Shown here: piece after piece, positions 1 through 9,299 of the stretch
Layout: each line of letters starts with the position of its first letter
Position numbering within the stretch: the stretch's first letter is position 1
Source: Burkholderiales bacterium
GTDB lineage: Bacteria > Pseudomonadota > Gammaproteobacteria > Burkholderiales > SG8-41
Assembly: GCA_020854035.1 (NCBI GenBank)
Contig: JADZGE010000100.1
Location: forward strand, 1-42,870
Direction: 5' to 3'
Length of the DNA stretch: 42,870 nucleotides
Program-made: the position numbers and the translations under genes
The notes under the pieces: model-generated
What the model saw: only the letters and a program-made list of their open reading frames with translations
Database searches by the model: none
What the model was told of the DNA's origin: nothing

Positions 1-1
1 C

Positions 2-124
2 GTGCAGGACCGGCCCGACGTGGGCTCGATGTTCAGCAACGACAAGATCACCTACAAGATCCGCCACATCTACGGCGGGAACGTGAAGGACTTCCGCGGC
101 TGGGACAAGTCGGTCGTCGCGTAG
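2..124 (+). CDS. 3' end of a probable phage major capsid protein gene (partial)
   Basis: An open frame enters from the left edge and stops at TAG 122-124, giving about 40 residues. The segment reads like the C-terminal tail of phage major head proteins: an acidic/Asn-Asp turn, then a YKIRHIYGGNVKDFRGW stretch, which resembles the Y-K-x-R-H-x-x-G-x-x-x-D-x-R ending seen in several phage capsid families. This is recognition from memory of a short fragment, so the family is tentative. The frame differs from that of the recombinase that follows directly, so the two are not one frameshifted gene. It supports a prophage or phage-derived element at the left end. Confidence 0.4.
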   Translation: MQDRPDVGSMFSNDKITYKIRHIYGGNVKDFRGWDKSVVA

Positions 125-125
125 G

Positions 126-1577
126 CGCTTCTTCCGCGATCTCTTCCAGTTCCTGCACTACGAGCGGCTACTCGTGAAGGTGGGCGTGCGGGTCGTCTCG
201 ATCACGCAGCAGACGGGCGACGACGCCGCGGGCGAGATGGCAAGCAAGCTCTTCAGCCTCTTCGACGAATACCAGAGCAAGGAGAACTCCAAGCACACGC
301 AGCGCGCGATGCAGGAGAACGCCCGGCAGGGTTATTGGAACGGTTCCGTGCCGCCATTCGGCTATAGGGCGATTGCCACCGACACGGTCGGCAACCGGGG
401 CAGGCGTAAACGTCGGCTGGAACTCGATCCGCTCGAAGCGGAAACGGTCCGCGAGATTTACCGGCTCTACCTCGCCGGCCACGACGGCCAAGTCATGGGC
501 ATGAAGGCGATTGCCACGCACCTCAACCGCCAGGGGCTCACCATGCGCGGGCGTCCGTGGCGCATCCAGAAGGTCAATCGCCTGCTCGCCGATCCCCTCT
601 ATGCCGGCTGCTTCTATTTCAACCGCCGCGACTCGCGCACGCGCAAGGAACGCCCACAACCGGAGTGGATCGCCGTCTCCGTGCCGGCCATCATCGACGC
701 GCGCGTATTCGAGCGGGTGGCGAAGCGTCGTGCGAGCTGCGACCCGAAAGCGGTGCCCGCCCGCACGGTGTCCTCGCCTGCCCCGCTCGTGGGGCTGCTC
801 AGGTGTGGGGATTGCGGGGCTGGCATGACGCAGGCGACGGGCAAGAGCGGACAGTATCGCTACTACAAATGCACCACGCGCCTTGCCAAGAACGTGGATG
901 CGTGCACGGCGAAGAACCTGCCCCGTGAGCAGACCGACGCCCTGGTGCTCGGTGCGCTCTCGGAGCGCGTCTTCACGCCCAAGCGTGTCTCGCTGATGCT
1001 GAACGAACTGCTGCACCGCCAGCAGGAGGCGCAGACGGCGGAGGACGCCCGGCTCATCACCCTGAGAAAGGAACTCGACCGCGCCACGACCGGCCTGGAC
1101 CGGCTGTATCAGGCCGTGGAGGACGGGGCATTGTCGATTGACGAAACGCTCCAAACACGCGCCCAGAAGCTCAAGGCACGCCGTAGCGAGGTTCTGACCG
1201 AGATGGCGAAGCTCAGGGACCGCCAGGCACTCGCCGTGCGCCGGGTAAACGCTGAGACGGTCAAGGCGTTCTGCGCGGCGCTGAAGGACCGCTTCAACGA
1301 TCCCACGTCAGGGCTAGGCAAGGCCTACCTACGCTTGCTGGTGGACGAAATCAAACTCGACGGGAATGAGCTGGTCGTCCGCGGCAGCCACCGGCGGCTG
1401 GCGGACGCCATCGGATTCATGCAGAGAAAGAAGCTGGGTGAAGTGCCCAGCTTCGTTAATGACTGGCGCGCTCGGCGGGATTCGAACCCACGACCCTTGG
1501 CTTCGGAGGCCAATACTCTATCCTCTGAGCTACGAGCGCGATCGGCGCAGGATTCTATCACAGCGGACCCCAGGTAA
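126..1577 (+). pseudogene. Serine site-specific recombinase lacking its catalytic N-terminus
   Basis: Large serine recombinases cut and rejoin DNA through a serine about ten residues from the N-terminus. Here recognisable homology starts inside the resolvase domain at about position 126 (an RFFRDLFQF stretch, then SITQQTGDD and LFDEYQSKEN). The first ~90 residues with the catalytic Ser and Arg motifs are absent, replaced by a capsid-like frame. The first usable start is GTG 174. Later parts are present: the Recombinase domain (GYRAI to DPLYAG), a zinc ribbon (CGDCGAGM, then two more Cys) and a coiled-coil segment near residues 280-345, numbered from GTG 174. The last ~36 residues are read antisense through tRNA-Arg and beyond it, so the stop at 1575-1577 belongs to the flanking chromosome. 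It is probably inactive unless the true 5' end was lost in assembly. Confidence 0.8.
1464..1539 (-). tRNA. tRNA-Arg (anticodon CCG)
   Basis: The minus strand folds as a complete 76-nt tRNA: acceptor 5' GCGCTCG (1539-1533) pairing with CGAGCGC (1474-1468), D arm GCTC/GAGT, anticodon stem TTGGC/GCCAA around loop CTCCGAA (anticodon CCG, reads CGG), T arm GTGGG-TTCGAAT-CCCGC, discriminator G, and an encoded CCA at 1466-1464. Upstream on the minus strand, TAGAAT (1557-1552) is a fair -10 box placing transcription start a few bases before the tRNA; the -35 is weak. The truncated recombinase frame crosses the whole gene antisense, with the element lying on its 3' side. This suggests insertion next to, or into the 3' end of, this tRNA. 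Confidence 0.95.
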
Positions 1578-1601
1578 GCTCCGAAATTCAACGCATTACG
1601 T

Positions 1602-1607
1602 TATAAT
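1602..1607 (+). promoter_or_regulatory. -10 box (TATAAT) for the cytochrome c gene
   Basis: A perfect TATAAT sits 30 bases before the cytochrome start, with no good TTGACA-like -35 at 16-18 nt. A GGAAGG ribosome-binding site follows at 1622-1627. It lies between the divergent tRNA-Arg and cytochrome genes. Assigned by motif and position only. Confidence 0.5.
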
Positions 1608-1637
1608 GGCGGCCCGCAAGCGGAAGGCGCTCATGCC

Positions 1638-2219
1638 ATGTCGAAAGAGATTCACGCCGAGGAACATTCCAGCCTCATCAAGACGCCGAAACAGTTGATC
1701 ATCGTGGTGGTGCTCGCGTTCGTGGTGCCGGTCGGGCTCATCGCGACGATCGCGAGCCTGGTCGTGGGAAGCACCGCTCCCGGCAAGGGCGGTCCCGGCA
1801 TGACCGAGGAAGCGATCGCGAAGCGGATACAGCCCGCCGGCGAAGTGGCGATCGATCCCAACCAGCCGACATCCGAACCCGCCGCCGCGCCCGCGCCGGC
1901 AGCCGTGGCTCCCGCGCCAACCGCCGTCGTGGCCGCCGCCCCCGCGAAGGGCGGCGACGGCGCGAAGGGTGGCGATGCCGCGAAGGGCAAGTCCGTATAC
2001 GACTCGGCCTGCATGGCATGCCACGCGGCGGGCGTCGCGGGCGCCCCAAAGGCGGGCGACAAGACCGCGTGGGCGCCGCGGGTGCAAACCGGCATGGACA
2101 CGCTCTATGCCGCGGCGCTCAAGGGCAAGAACGCAATGCCGCCGAGGGGCGGCAACGCCTCGCTCGCCGACGCCGACGTGAAGGCGGCGGTCGATTACAT
2201 GGTCGGCCTCGTCAAGTGA
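1638..2219 (+). CDS. Membrane-anchored c-type cytochrome (cytochrome c5-like)
   Basis: A 193-residue electron carrier. An N-terminal membrane segment (about residues 19-44) anchors it; a long Ala/Pro-rich linker (about 75-105) follows, then a single class I haem domain with CMACH at 125-129 and a likely axial Met167 in NAMPPRGG. The C-terminal pattern (MPPRGG, then DADVKAAVDYMV) is typical of cytochrome c5/c555-type domains that pass electrons to terminal oxidases or periplasmic reductases. ATG 1638 is favoured by the GGAAGG ribosome-binding site ten bases upstream; an ATG at 1633 is out of frame. It is monocistronic or weakly linked to apaH, 49 bases downstream. The exact redox partner cannot be told. 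Confidence 0.88.
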   Translation: MSKEIHAEEHSSLIKTPKQLIIVVVLAFVVPVGLIATIASLVVGSTAPGKGGPGMTEEAIAKRIQPAGEVAIDPNQPTSEPAAAPAPAAVAPAPTAVVAAAPAKGGDGAKGGDAAKGKSVYDSACMACHAAGVAGAPKAGDKTAWAPRVQTGMDTLYAAALKGKNAMPPRGGNASLADADVKAAVDYMVGLVK

Positions 2220-2224
2220 GGTGC

Positions 2225-2262
2225 GACGGGTGACGGGTGACGGGGTGATCACGGATCACCCC
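2225..2262 (+). repeat. Heptad repeat with a perfect 9-bp hairpin before apaH
   Basis: Three tandem 7-nt units (GACGGGT, GACGGGT, GACGGGG; 2225-2245) run into an inverted repeat GGGGTGATC-ACG-GATCACCCC (2242-2262). The hairpin ends six bases before the apaH ATG. Similar 7-8-nt repeat clusters precede proC and yggT and separate rlmH from maf, so this looks like one member of a family. No T-run follows, so a terminator role is doubtful. Confidence 0.6.
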
Positions 2263-2268
2263 AGGGCC

Positions 2269-3096
2269 ATGGCCACCTACGCGATCGGCGACGTACAGGG
2301 TTGCTACGACCAACTCAGGCGCCTGCTCGACCGGGCGGGCTACGACGAGCGGCGCGATACGCTGTGGTTCGTCGGCGATCTGGTGAACCGCGGGCCACGC
2401 TCGCTCGCGACGCTGCGCTTCGTGAAGGCGCTTGGCTCGCGCCAGGTGACGGTGCTCGGCAACCATGACCTCGCGCTGCTCGTCGTCGCGGCCGGCGTGA
2501 AGAAGGCTCACCGCAGCGACACGTTCGCGGATGTGCTCGCGGCGAGCGACCGCGACGAACTGATCGACTGGCTGCGGCACCGCAAGCTCATGCACGCCGA
2601 GGGCGGCTGGGCGATGGTGCACGCGGGGCTGCTGCCGCAGTGGAGCATCCCGCAGGCGCGCGCCCGCGCCGCGGAAGTCGAGGCCGCCCTGCAGGGCCCG
2701 CAGTACGGCGAATTCCTGCGGCACATGTACGGCAACGAGCCCGTGCGCTGGAACGACGCGCTCGCCGGCTACGACCGGCTGCGTCTCATCGTCAACACCA
2801 TGACGCGCATGCGTCTCGTCGCGCCGGACGGAACGCTCGAGTTCGGCCACAAGCTCGGCATCGCGGCGGCGCCGGCGGGATACGTGCCGTGGTACGACGC
2901 GCCGGGGCGCGCGAGCCGCGGCACGCGGATCGTGTTCGGCCACTGGGCCGCGCTCGGGCTCCTCCTGCGCGAGGATGTCGCCTGCCTCGACAGCGGCTGC
3001 GTGTGGGGCCGCAACCTCACCGCCTTCCGGCTCGAGGACAGCGCCGTCATCCAGTGCGGCTGCGCGGAGCTCGCCGGCACCGCCGGCGAAGATTGA
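2269..3096 (+). CDS. apaH: Symmetrical bis(5'-nucleosyl)-tetraphosphatase ApaH
   Basis: Hydrolyses diadenosine tetraphosphate (Ap4A) to two ADP and, in other bacteria, also decaps Np4-capped RNA. The 275-residue protein has the calcineurin-like metallophosphatase motifs in order: GDVQG (7-11), GDLVNRGP (36-43), GNHD (64-67) and a later FGHWA histidine, with the length usual for the family. ATG 2269 starts directly at the conserved MATYAIGDVQGC. The frame is open to GTG 2221, but that extension is only repeat sequence. A perfect hairpin just upstream could affect translation. It is convergent with the kinase gene across a long inverted repeat. Confidence 0.95.
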   Translation: MATYAIGDVQGCYDQLRRLLDRAGYDERRDTLWFVGDLVNRGPRSLATLRFVKALGSRQVTVLGNHDLALLVVAAGVKKAHRSDTFADVLAASDRDELIDWLRHRKLMHAEGGWAMVHAGLLPQWSIPQARARAAEVEAALQGPQYGEFLRHMYGNEPVRWNDALAGYDRLRLIVNTMTRMRLVAPDGTLEFGHKLGIAAAPAGYVPWYDAPGRASRGTRIVFGHWAALGLLLREDVACLDSGCVWGRNLTAFRLEDSAVIQCGCAELAGTAGED

Positions 3097-3221
3097 CCTG
3101 CTGCTCGCCGTTCAATCCTCGCTTGCATGGGAAAACCCCCAGGAATGGACAGGGACGACGCAATCCCGGGCCGGGGGTTGAAGTCGAGCGACGAATCCCG
3201 TTCTCGCCGGCGACATCGAAC

Positions 3222-3259
3222 GTGAGGAATTTCGGCGCGTTCGCGCCGAAATTCCTCAC
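3222..3259. terminator. 18-bp perfect inverted repeat between convergent genes
   Basis: Arms 3222-3239 and 3242-3259 are exact reverse complements around a TT centre, giving a very stable hairpin on either strand. It lies between apaH (stop 3096) and the convergent kinase, whose TGA (3258-3256) is inside the right arm. There is no classical T-tract, but a bidirectional transcription stop is the natural reading. Confidence 0.65.
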
Positions 3260-4191
3260 CAGAGGGTCGTGCCGAAATTCTCCTTGAACCGCACGGCGAG
3301 CTCGTCGCGCGTGAAACCGTGGTTCTGCGCGCCGCGCCGCGCGATCTTGACCGCCCCGAGCAGCGAGGCGAGCCGGCCGGTCAGCGCCCAGTCAAGGCCG
3401 TTTGCGATGCCGTAGAGGAGCCCCGCGCGAAACGCGTCGCCGCACCCGGTCGGATCGACCACCGCCTCGGCCCGCGCGCTCGGGATCTCCAGCACCCGCC
3501 CGTCCACGTGAATGCGCGAGCCCTGCGCGCCGAGCGTGACGACGAGCGCTTTCACCTGCCGCGCGAGAACCTCGAGCGTCGCGCCCGTGCGCTCCTCGAG
3601 GAGCCTCCCCTCGTAGTCGTTGACGGCGACGTAGTCGGCCAGGCGGACGAACTCCGTCAGCTCCGGCCCGCCGAACATCGGCAGGCCCTGCCCCGGGTCG
3701 AACACGAAGGGCACGCCGGATTCGGCAAACTCGCGCGCGTGCTGGAGCATCCCCTCGCGCCCGTCGGGCGCGACGATGCCGAGCGCGAGCCTGCCCGCCT
3801 CGCGCACGTGATTTTCGTGCGAGTGGTTCATCGCGCCGGGATGGAAGGCGGTGATCTGGTTGTCGTCGAGGTCGGTGGTAATGAACGCTTGCGCGGTGAA
3901 GGTGCCGGGCACCCGGCGGATATGGTCCTGCGCGATGCCGAGGCGGTCGAAACGCTCCGCGTACGGCGGGTAGTCCGCGCCCACCGTCGCCATGATGACG
4001 GGCTCGCCGCCGAGCAGCTTCAGCGTGTAGCCGATGTTGCCGGCGCAGCCGCCGAATTCGCGGCGCAGCTCCGGCACGAGGAAGGCGACGTTGAGGATGT
4101 GGATCTGGTCGGGAAGAATGTGGTTCCTGAAGCGATCCCGGAACACCATGATGTTGTCGTAGGCGATCGAACCGCAGATGAGCGTGCGCAT
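3256..4191 (-). CDS. PfkB-family carbohydrate/nucleoside kinase (adenosine kinase-like)
   Basis: A 311-residue ribokinase-fold kinase. PfkB signature 1 is seen as [11 protein letters not shown] near residue 55, and signature 2 as [16 protein letters not shown] near residue 250, where the GCGD aspartate is the catalytic base. The N-terminus ([15 protein letters not shown]) matches the first strand of this fold. ATG 4191 is preferred; the frame is open to 4308 but the extra residues look non-coding. Proteobacterial relatives are called carbohydrate kinase or adenosine kinase; several act on nucleosides, so the substrate is not settled. It ends inside the 18-bp inverted repeat. Confidence 0.88.
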   Translation of the reverse strand: MRTLICGSIAYDNIMVFRDRFRNHILPDQIHILNVAFLVPELRREFGGCAGNIGYTLKLLGGEPVIMATVGADYPPYAERFDRLGIAQDHIRRVPGTFTAQAFITTDLDDNQITAFHPGAMNHSHENHVREAGRLALGIVAPDGREGMLQHAREFAESGVPFVFDPGQGLPMFGGPELTEFVRLADYVAVNDYEGRLLEERTGATLEVLARQVKALVVTLGAQGSRIHVDGRVLEIPSARAEAVVDPTGCGDAFRAGLLYGIANGLDWALTGRLASLLGAVKIARRGAQNHGFTRDELAVRFKENFGTTLW

Positions 4192-4328
4192 CGGGTGGTG
4201 GCTCGGGCGGAAGTGGCGTTGTCGGCGAATTATATCGGCAACGGAGCCGCGTCCATGGGATAGAATTCCTTCCCGGCCACGTGTCACCCCTTGCGCCGGA
4301 ACCGGCACGCCAGAACGGAGGATCGCGC

Positions 4329-4760
4329 ATGCTGAAGGAGTTCAGGGAGTTCGCGGTAAAGGGCAACGTCGTGGACATGGCCGTCGGCATCATCATCGGG
4401 GCCGCCTTCGGCAAGATCGTCGACTCGCTCGTGAAGGATCTCATCATGCCGCCGGTGGGGCTTGCCCTCGGCAAGGTCGATTTCTCGAACCTCTTCGTCG
4501 TGCTCAAGGAGGGCACCACCGCCGGGCCCTACCTCACCGTCGATGCGGCGCAGAAGGCGGGCGCCGTGACGTTCAACTACGGCCTGTTCGTGAACACCTG
4601 CATCGGTTTCGTGATCGTGGCGTTCGCGGTGTTCCTGCTGGTGCGGGCGATCAACCGCCTGCGCCGCGAACAGGAGGCCGAGGCTGCTCCGCCGCCCCCG
4701 CCCGTTCCCGAGGAAGTTCTCCTGCTGCGCGAGATCCGCGACGGCCTGAAGAGGCCGTGA
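4329..4760 (+). CDS. mscL: Large-conductance mechanosensitive channel MscL
   Basis: A homopentameric inner-membrane channel that opens on osmotic downshock. The 143-residue protein starts with the conserved amphipathic helix [20 protein letters not shown], has TM1 through about residue 45 ([23 protein letters not shown]), a periplasmic loop, TM2 near 85-105 and the C-terminal helical bundle after a Pro-rich linker. ATG 4329 has a GGAGG ribosome-binding site at 4317-4321; the longer frame to 4281 lacks one. It is convergent with dgkA, with a short hairpin at its 3' end. Confidence 0.96.
   Translation: MLKEFREFAVKGNVVDMAVGIIIGAAFGKIVDSLVKDLIMPPVGLALGKVDFSNLFVVLKEGTTAGPYLTVDAAQKAGAVTFNYGLFVNTCIGFVIVAFAVFLLVRAINRLRREQEAEAAPPPPPVPEEVLLLREIRDGLKRP
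4741..4758. terminator. Hairpin at the mscL/dgkA convergent ends
   Basis: ACGGCCT-GAAG-AGGCCGT is a 7-bp perfect stem with a four-base loop overlapping the last codons of mscL, 15 bases from the convergent dgkA stop. There is no T-run on either side. Assigned as a weak bidirectional terminator by position. Confidence 0.4.
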
Positions 4761-4772
4761 TCCGGACGGGCG

Positions 4773-5141
4773 TCAGCCGAAGAGCACGAGCAACCACGCC
4801 ACGGGCACGTTCGCGAGCGCGAGCAGCACCGCCGCGCTGCCCATGTCCTTCGCCCGTTTCGCGAGCTCGTGGTGCTCGGGCGAGACACGGTCGACGACGG
4901 CCTCGATGGCGGAATTGACCAGCTCGACCACCAGCACCAGCAGCACCGCCGCGACCATCAGCGCCTTGCCCGTGCCGCTCGCCGGCGCGAGGAGCGCGAG
5001 GGGCACGAGTACGATCGCCAGCAGCACTTCCTGCCGGAACGCGTGCTCGTGCCGGAATGCGGCGGCGAGGCCGTCGAGCGAATAGAGAAGCGCGTTTCGC
5101 ACGCGTGCAAGCCCGGTCTTCTTCTTGTGCGGACTTACCAC
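4773..5141 (-). CDS. dgkA: Diacylglycerol kinase DgkA
   Basis: Integral-membrane trimeric kinase that phosphorylates diacylglycerol to phosphatidate, recycling lipid from envelope synthesis. With the chosen GTG at 5141 it is 122 residues, the length of E. coli DgkA. It contains AFRQE (34-38) and the family signature VELVNSAIEAVVDR (about 72-85), then AKRAKDMGSAAV, with three membrane segments. The GTG has a GAGG ribosome-binding site nine bases upstream. The frame stays open to 5288, but that part is low-complexity spacer translation. The start is inferred; the identity is firm. Confidence 0.93.
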   Translation of the reverse strand: MVSPHKKKTGLARVRNALLYSLDGLAAAFRHEHAFRQEVLLAIVLVPLALLAPASGTGKALMVAAVLLVLVVELVNSAIEAVVDRVSPEHHELAKRAKDMGSAAVLLALANVPVAWLLVLFG

Positions 5142-5445
5142 CGCGCGGCGCCTCGTATCCGCCCCCCCGCCCTGCCGGCCCTCGCGCGAATGCCGGGCGG
5201 GGTAATCGCAGGCGGACCCTCCCCTCGCCCCTCTGAAACAGGGCGGGGAAGCGGAGCGCGGCACGCCGGTGGCGTTCGCGAGGCGCATCGGCCGGGCGCG
5301 GCGAGCGCGATCTCGTGGTCCGGTTCGGTCCGGTTCATGGCGAGAGGGCTATGTTAATCGCTTTGCCCCGTCAGGCGGTCGCGGGCCGCCGCATCGGGCA
5401 GCGCGTCGAACTCGCGGGGCGCGGCCGGGCGCTCGCCGCTCGCGG
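5142..5445. other. Intergenic region, no gene seen
   Basis: About 300 bases between dgkA and the DUF3426 gene, both on the minus strand. No frame carries a recognisable protein. A G/C hairpin (about 5222-5248, GCCC/GGGC arms with a bulge) resembles the dispersed GC-rich hairpins common between genes in betaproteobacteria. A short repeated GGTCCGGTTC occurs near 5317-5337, and TAACAT (5356-5351, minus) could be a weak -10 for dgkA. Nothing stronger is visible. Confidence 0.5.
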
Positions 5446-6417
5446 CTACTGGATCTCCGCCGCCAGCAGATCGAGGCGGAAGCCGGCCGGGTTGAGATCG
5501 GCCGTATCGAGCTGGAGGTTGATCGTCAGCTCCGCGTTGGCGGCAAGCCCGGCACGCACGTCCCGCGCCGGGTCGAGGTAGTCGCGCGGCTGGAAGATCC
5601 GGCGCGCGAGCGTGTGATCGCGCGTGTTGGTGAGGACCAGATCGAGCGCGGGGAAGCCCACGTCGTAGGCGGCGTGGTTGCGCACCGTGGCCGTCAACTG
5701 GATCAAGCCGGGCCGCGCCGGATCCGTCGCTTGCAGGTCCGAGGCCTCGATCGCAATCCTGCGCGGCTGCTGCGGCAGGTTGACCGCGCAGCCGAGCACG
5801 GCGCACGCACCCACGAGGCCCGGCCGCAGGCCCGGAACGTGCGCCGCGATCTCGCCGCGAAAGACGAAGACCGACTGCGCCGCGAGCACGATGAACATCA
5901 GCACCGCGCCGGCCGCCCACCAGCGCGCGGCGCGCGCGCGCGCCGCGCGCCGTTCCTCCAGAAACAGGTGATCTTCGAGCGTAAGCTGCTCGGGCGCGGG
6001 CCCGAAGTCGCGTGCGTCCTCCGGAAAGTCGCTGCGCCGGAGCGGCCCCGGAGACGCGGCGGCGGCGAGCTCGGTCGCCGAGACCGCTTCGAGCCGGAAC
6101 GCGCCCTCGCCCGGGACGTCTGCCGCGCCGGCTGCGGGCGGGGTTGCCTCGCCGATACCGGTTACGCCGGTCGTCACGGGGAGCGCCGCGGGTGGGGCGG
6201 ATGGCGCCGGCGGCGCGGGCGCACCCGCCACCGGCGCGGCCTCCCGGCCTGCCGCGCCGTCCACCGGAGGGGGCTCGGGCGCCATGGCGAGCGACTTGAA
6301 GCCGTCGAAGACCGTCATGCACCGCCCGCAGCGCACCGTCCCGCCGCGCGAGTGCAACTGCTCCGGCGCCACGCGGAATACCGTTGCGCAGGCCGGGCAA
6401 CGCGTGACCATCGCCAT
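5446..6417 (-). CDS. Zinc-ribbon, single-pass membrane protein (MJ0042 zinc finger / DUF3426)
   Basis: A 323-residue protein of unknown function. An N-terminal zinc ribbon with paired Cys (C7xxC10 and C30xxC33, in CPAC and CGRC) is followed by a long Ala/Pro-rich linker, a membrane helix near 165-187 and a periplasmic DUF3426 domain containing a Leu-rich immunoglobulin-like segment (DLQATDPARPG, then TATVRNHA). It starts ten bases after the prmA stop, so the two are co-transcribed, the arrangement usual in betaproteobacteria. Either ATG 6417 or ATG 6411 could be the start. Topology suggests a cytosolic metal-binding head and a periplasmic tail; the role is not known. Confidence 0.85.
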   Translation of the reverse strand: MAMVTRCPACATVFRVAPEQLHSRGGTVRCGRCMTVFDGFKSLAMAPEPPPVDGAAGREAAPVAGAPAPPAPSAPPAALPVTTGVTGIGEATPPAAGAADVPGEGAFRLEAVSATELAAAASPGPLRRSDFPEDARDFGPAPEQLTLEDHLFLEERRAARARAARWWAAGAVLMFIVLAAQSVFVFRGEIAAHVPGLRPGLVGACAVLGCAVNLPQQPRRIAIEASDLQATDPARPGLIQLTATVRNHAAYDVGFPALDLVLTNTRDHTLARRIFQPRDYLDPARDVRAGLAANAELTINLQLDTADLNPAGFRLDLLAAEIQ

Positions 6418-6427
6418 CAGCGCGCCC

Positions 6428-7312
6428 TCACCTGCGCGCTCCCGCGAGGAGCACCCAGCCCTCGTCCACGCTCTCGACGGCGAGATCGAACCACCGCGCG
6501 TACGCGGCGCGGACTTCGCCCGCCTGCCCGGCGAGTATCCCGGAGAGCGCGAGGCGGCCGCCCCTCACCGCAAGCATGGCGAGTGCCGGTGCAAGCACGA
6601 TCAGCGGATGGGCGAGGATGTTGGCCACCACGACGTCCGCCGCGGCGCCGGAGGAATCGGCGGCGGCGCGAAACTCGACTTCGACACGATTCTGGAGCGC
6701 ATTCCCGCGCGCCGCAAGCAGCGCCTGCGGGTCGACGTCGATGCCGCTCGCGCGCGCGGCCCCCAGCCGCATCGCCGCGATCGCGAGGATGCCCGAGCCG
6801 CAGCCGTAATCGAGCACCGACTCCCCGCCCGCGATTTCGCGTGCGAGCCACGCGAGGCACAGGCGCGTGGTCGGGTGGCTGCCCGTGCCGAAGGCGATCC
6901 CGGGATCGAGAACGACATTGACGGCAGCGGGGTCGGGAGGGGTGCGCCAGCTCGGCACGATCCAGAGCCGCCGGGAGATCCGGATCGGCTCGAACTGGGA
7001 CCGCGTCGCGCGCACCCAGTCCCGGTCGGGGACATCGGCGGTGACGTATTGCGGCATGCCGATGCCCGTCCTCGCGCACGCCTGCGCGAGGATCGACCCG
7101 GCGTCCGCGCCGGAATCGAGCAGCACCCGCACGAGATTGCGGCGCCACGCGGCCGGCGGCCCCGCGCCCTCGGCGAAGACGGGCCGCTCGTCCCGGGAGC
7201 CGGCCTGCGCGTCCCCGACCTCGACGGCAAGCGCACCGGCCTCGATGAGCGCGTCGGTCACCGCCTCCACTTCGGCGGCGCCGGTCTCGAAGGAGACGGA
7301 GAGCCAGCTCAT
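6428..7312 (-). CDS. prmA: Ribosomal protein L11 methyltransferase PrmA
   Basis: SAM-dependent enzyme that trimethylates ribosomal protein L11. At 294 residues it has normal length: an N-terminal L11-binding domain (MSWLSVSFETG...), the linker motif LDPGIAFGTGSHPTT (135-149), SAM motif I DYGCGSG (168-174) and the NIL substrate motif in VVANILAHP near 225. It lies 66 bases after accC and just before the DUF3426 gene, in the accB-accC-prmA operon order common to proteobacteria. Confidence 0.95.
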   Translation of the reverse strand: MSWLSVSFETGAAEVEAVTDALIEAGALAVEVGDAQAGSRDERPVFAEGAGPPAAWRRNLVRVLLDSGADAGSILAQACARTGIGMPQYVTADVPDRDWVRATRSQFEPIRISRRLWIVPSWRTPPDPAAVNVVLDPGIAFGTGSHPTTRLCLAWLAREIAGGESVLDYGCGSGILAIAAMRLGAARASGIDVDPQALLAARGNALQNRVEVEFRAAADSSGAAADVVVANILAHPLIVLAPALAMLAVRGGRLALSGILAGQAGEVRAAYARWFDLAVESVDEGWVLLAGARR

Positions 7313-7378
7313 GCGCTCCGGCGACGGGTGGGGGGCCGCGGCTCCTCGCGCGTCATCGCTCCCCCGTCTCCGCTCCGC

Positions 7379-8734
<1,356 letters not shown>

Positions 8735-8841
8735 GGGCTAGCTTCTCACCGCGGCGGCGCGTAGGCGCGCAGTATCGATCATGGGAGCAGCGGTTGCCGC
8801 CGCGCACGGCGCCGTGTCACTGCCACCGGGCGGCGGGAGCT

Positions 8842-9297
8842 TCAGGCGAGCACGACGAGGGGCTCCCCGTATTCCACGGGCTGCCCGTTCTCGACCAGCA
8901 CCGCCTTGACCGTGCCGTCGCGATCGGCCTCGATCTCGTTCAGGAGCTTCATCGCCTCGACGATGCACAACGTGTCACCGGCCTTCACCGTGTCGCCGAC
9001 TTCGACGAAGGGCTTCGCCCCCGGCGCGGAGGCGCGGTAGAAGGTGCCGACCATGGGGGAGCGCACGAGGTGGCCTTCGGGGACGGCGGCTTCCTCGGCC
9101 GGGTGGGTGGCGCCCGCAGCCGCCGGCGCGCTTCCACCCGGCGCAGGCGGCGCGACGTGCACCGGTGGCGCCGCCGCCGGCGCCGCCGCACCGGCACGGC
9201 AGATGCGCACCTTCTCCTCGCCTTCGGTGATTTCGAGCTCGGCGATTCCCGACTGCTGCACGAGGTCGATCAGCGACTTCAGCTTGCGCAGATCCAT
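8842..9297 (-). CDS. accB: Acetyl-CoA carboxylase biotin carboxyl carrier protein
   Basis: Carries the biotin that shuttles between AccC and carboxyltransferase. 151 residues: an N-terminal helix ([18 protein letters not shown]), an Ala/Pro linker (about 35-72), then the biotinyl domain with the [10 protein letters not shown] site and biotin-accepting Lys117. The thumb loop ([18 protein letters not shown]) characteristic of acetyl-CoA carboxylase BCCP is present. ATG 9297 lies two bases after the aroQ stop, so it is tightly coupled; the longer frame to 9372 is aroQ shadow. Confidence 0.96.
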   Translation of the reverse strand: MDLRKLKSLIDLVQQSGIAELEITEGEEKVRICRAGAAAPAAAPPVHVAPPAPGGSAPAAAGATHPAEEAAVPEGHLVRSPMVGTFYRASAPGAKPFVEVGDTVKAGDTLCIVEAMKLLNEIEADRDGTVKAVLVENGQPVEYGEPLVVLA

Positions 9298-9299
9298 GG

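Noticed and set aside
168..1154. Long minus-strand frame opposite the recombinase
   Set aside because: Antisense shadow of a high-GC coding region; no recognisable domains.
1480..1540. Recombinase C-terminal peptide beginning RRDSNPRPL as a possible conserved domain
   Set aside because: It is the antisense translation of tRNA-Arg(CCG), a well-known artefact, not a domain.
5269..6921. 550-codon plus-strand frame opposite the DUF3426 and prmA genes
   Set aside because: Arg/Ala-rich antisense translation of two well-supported genes.
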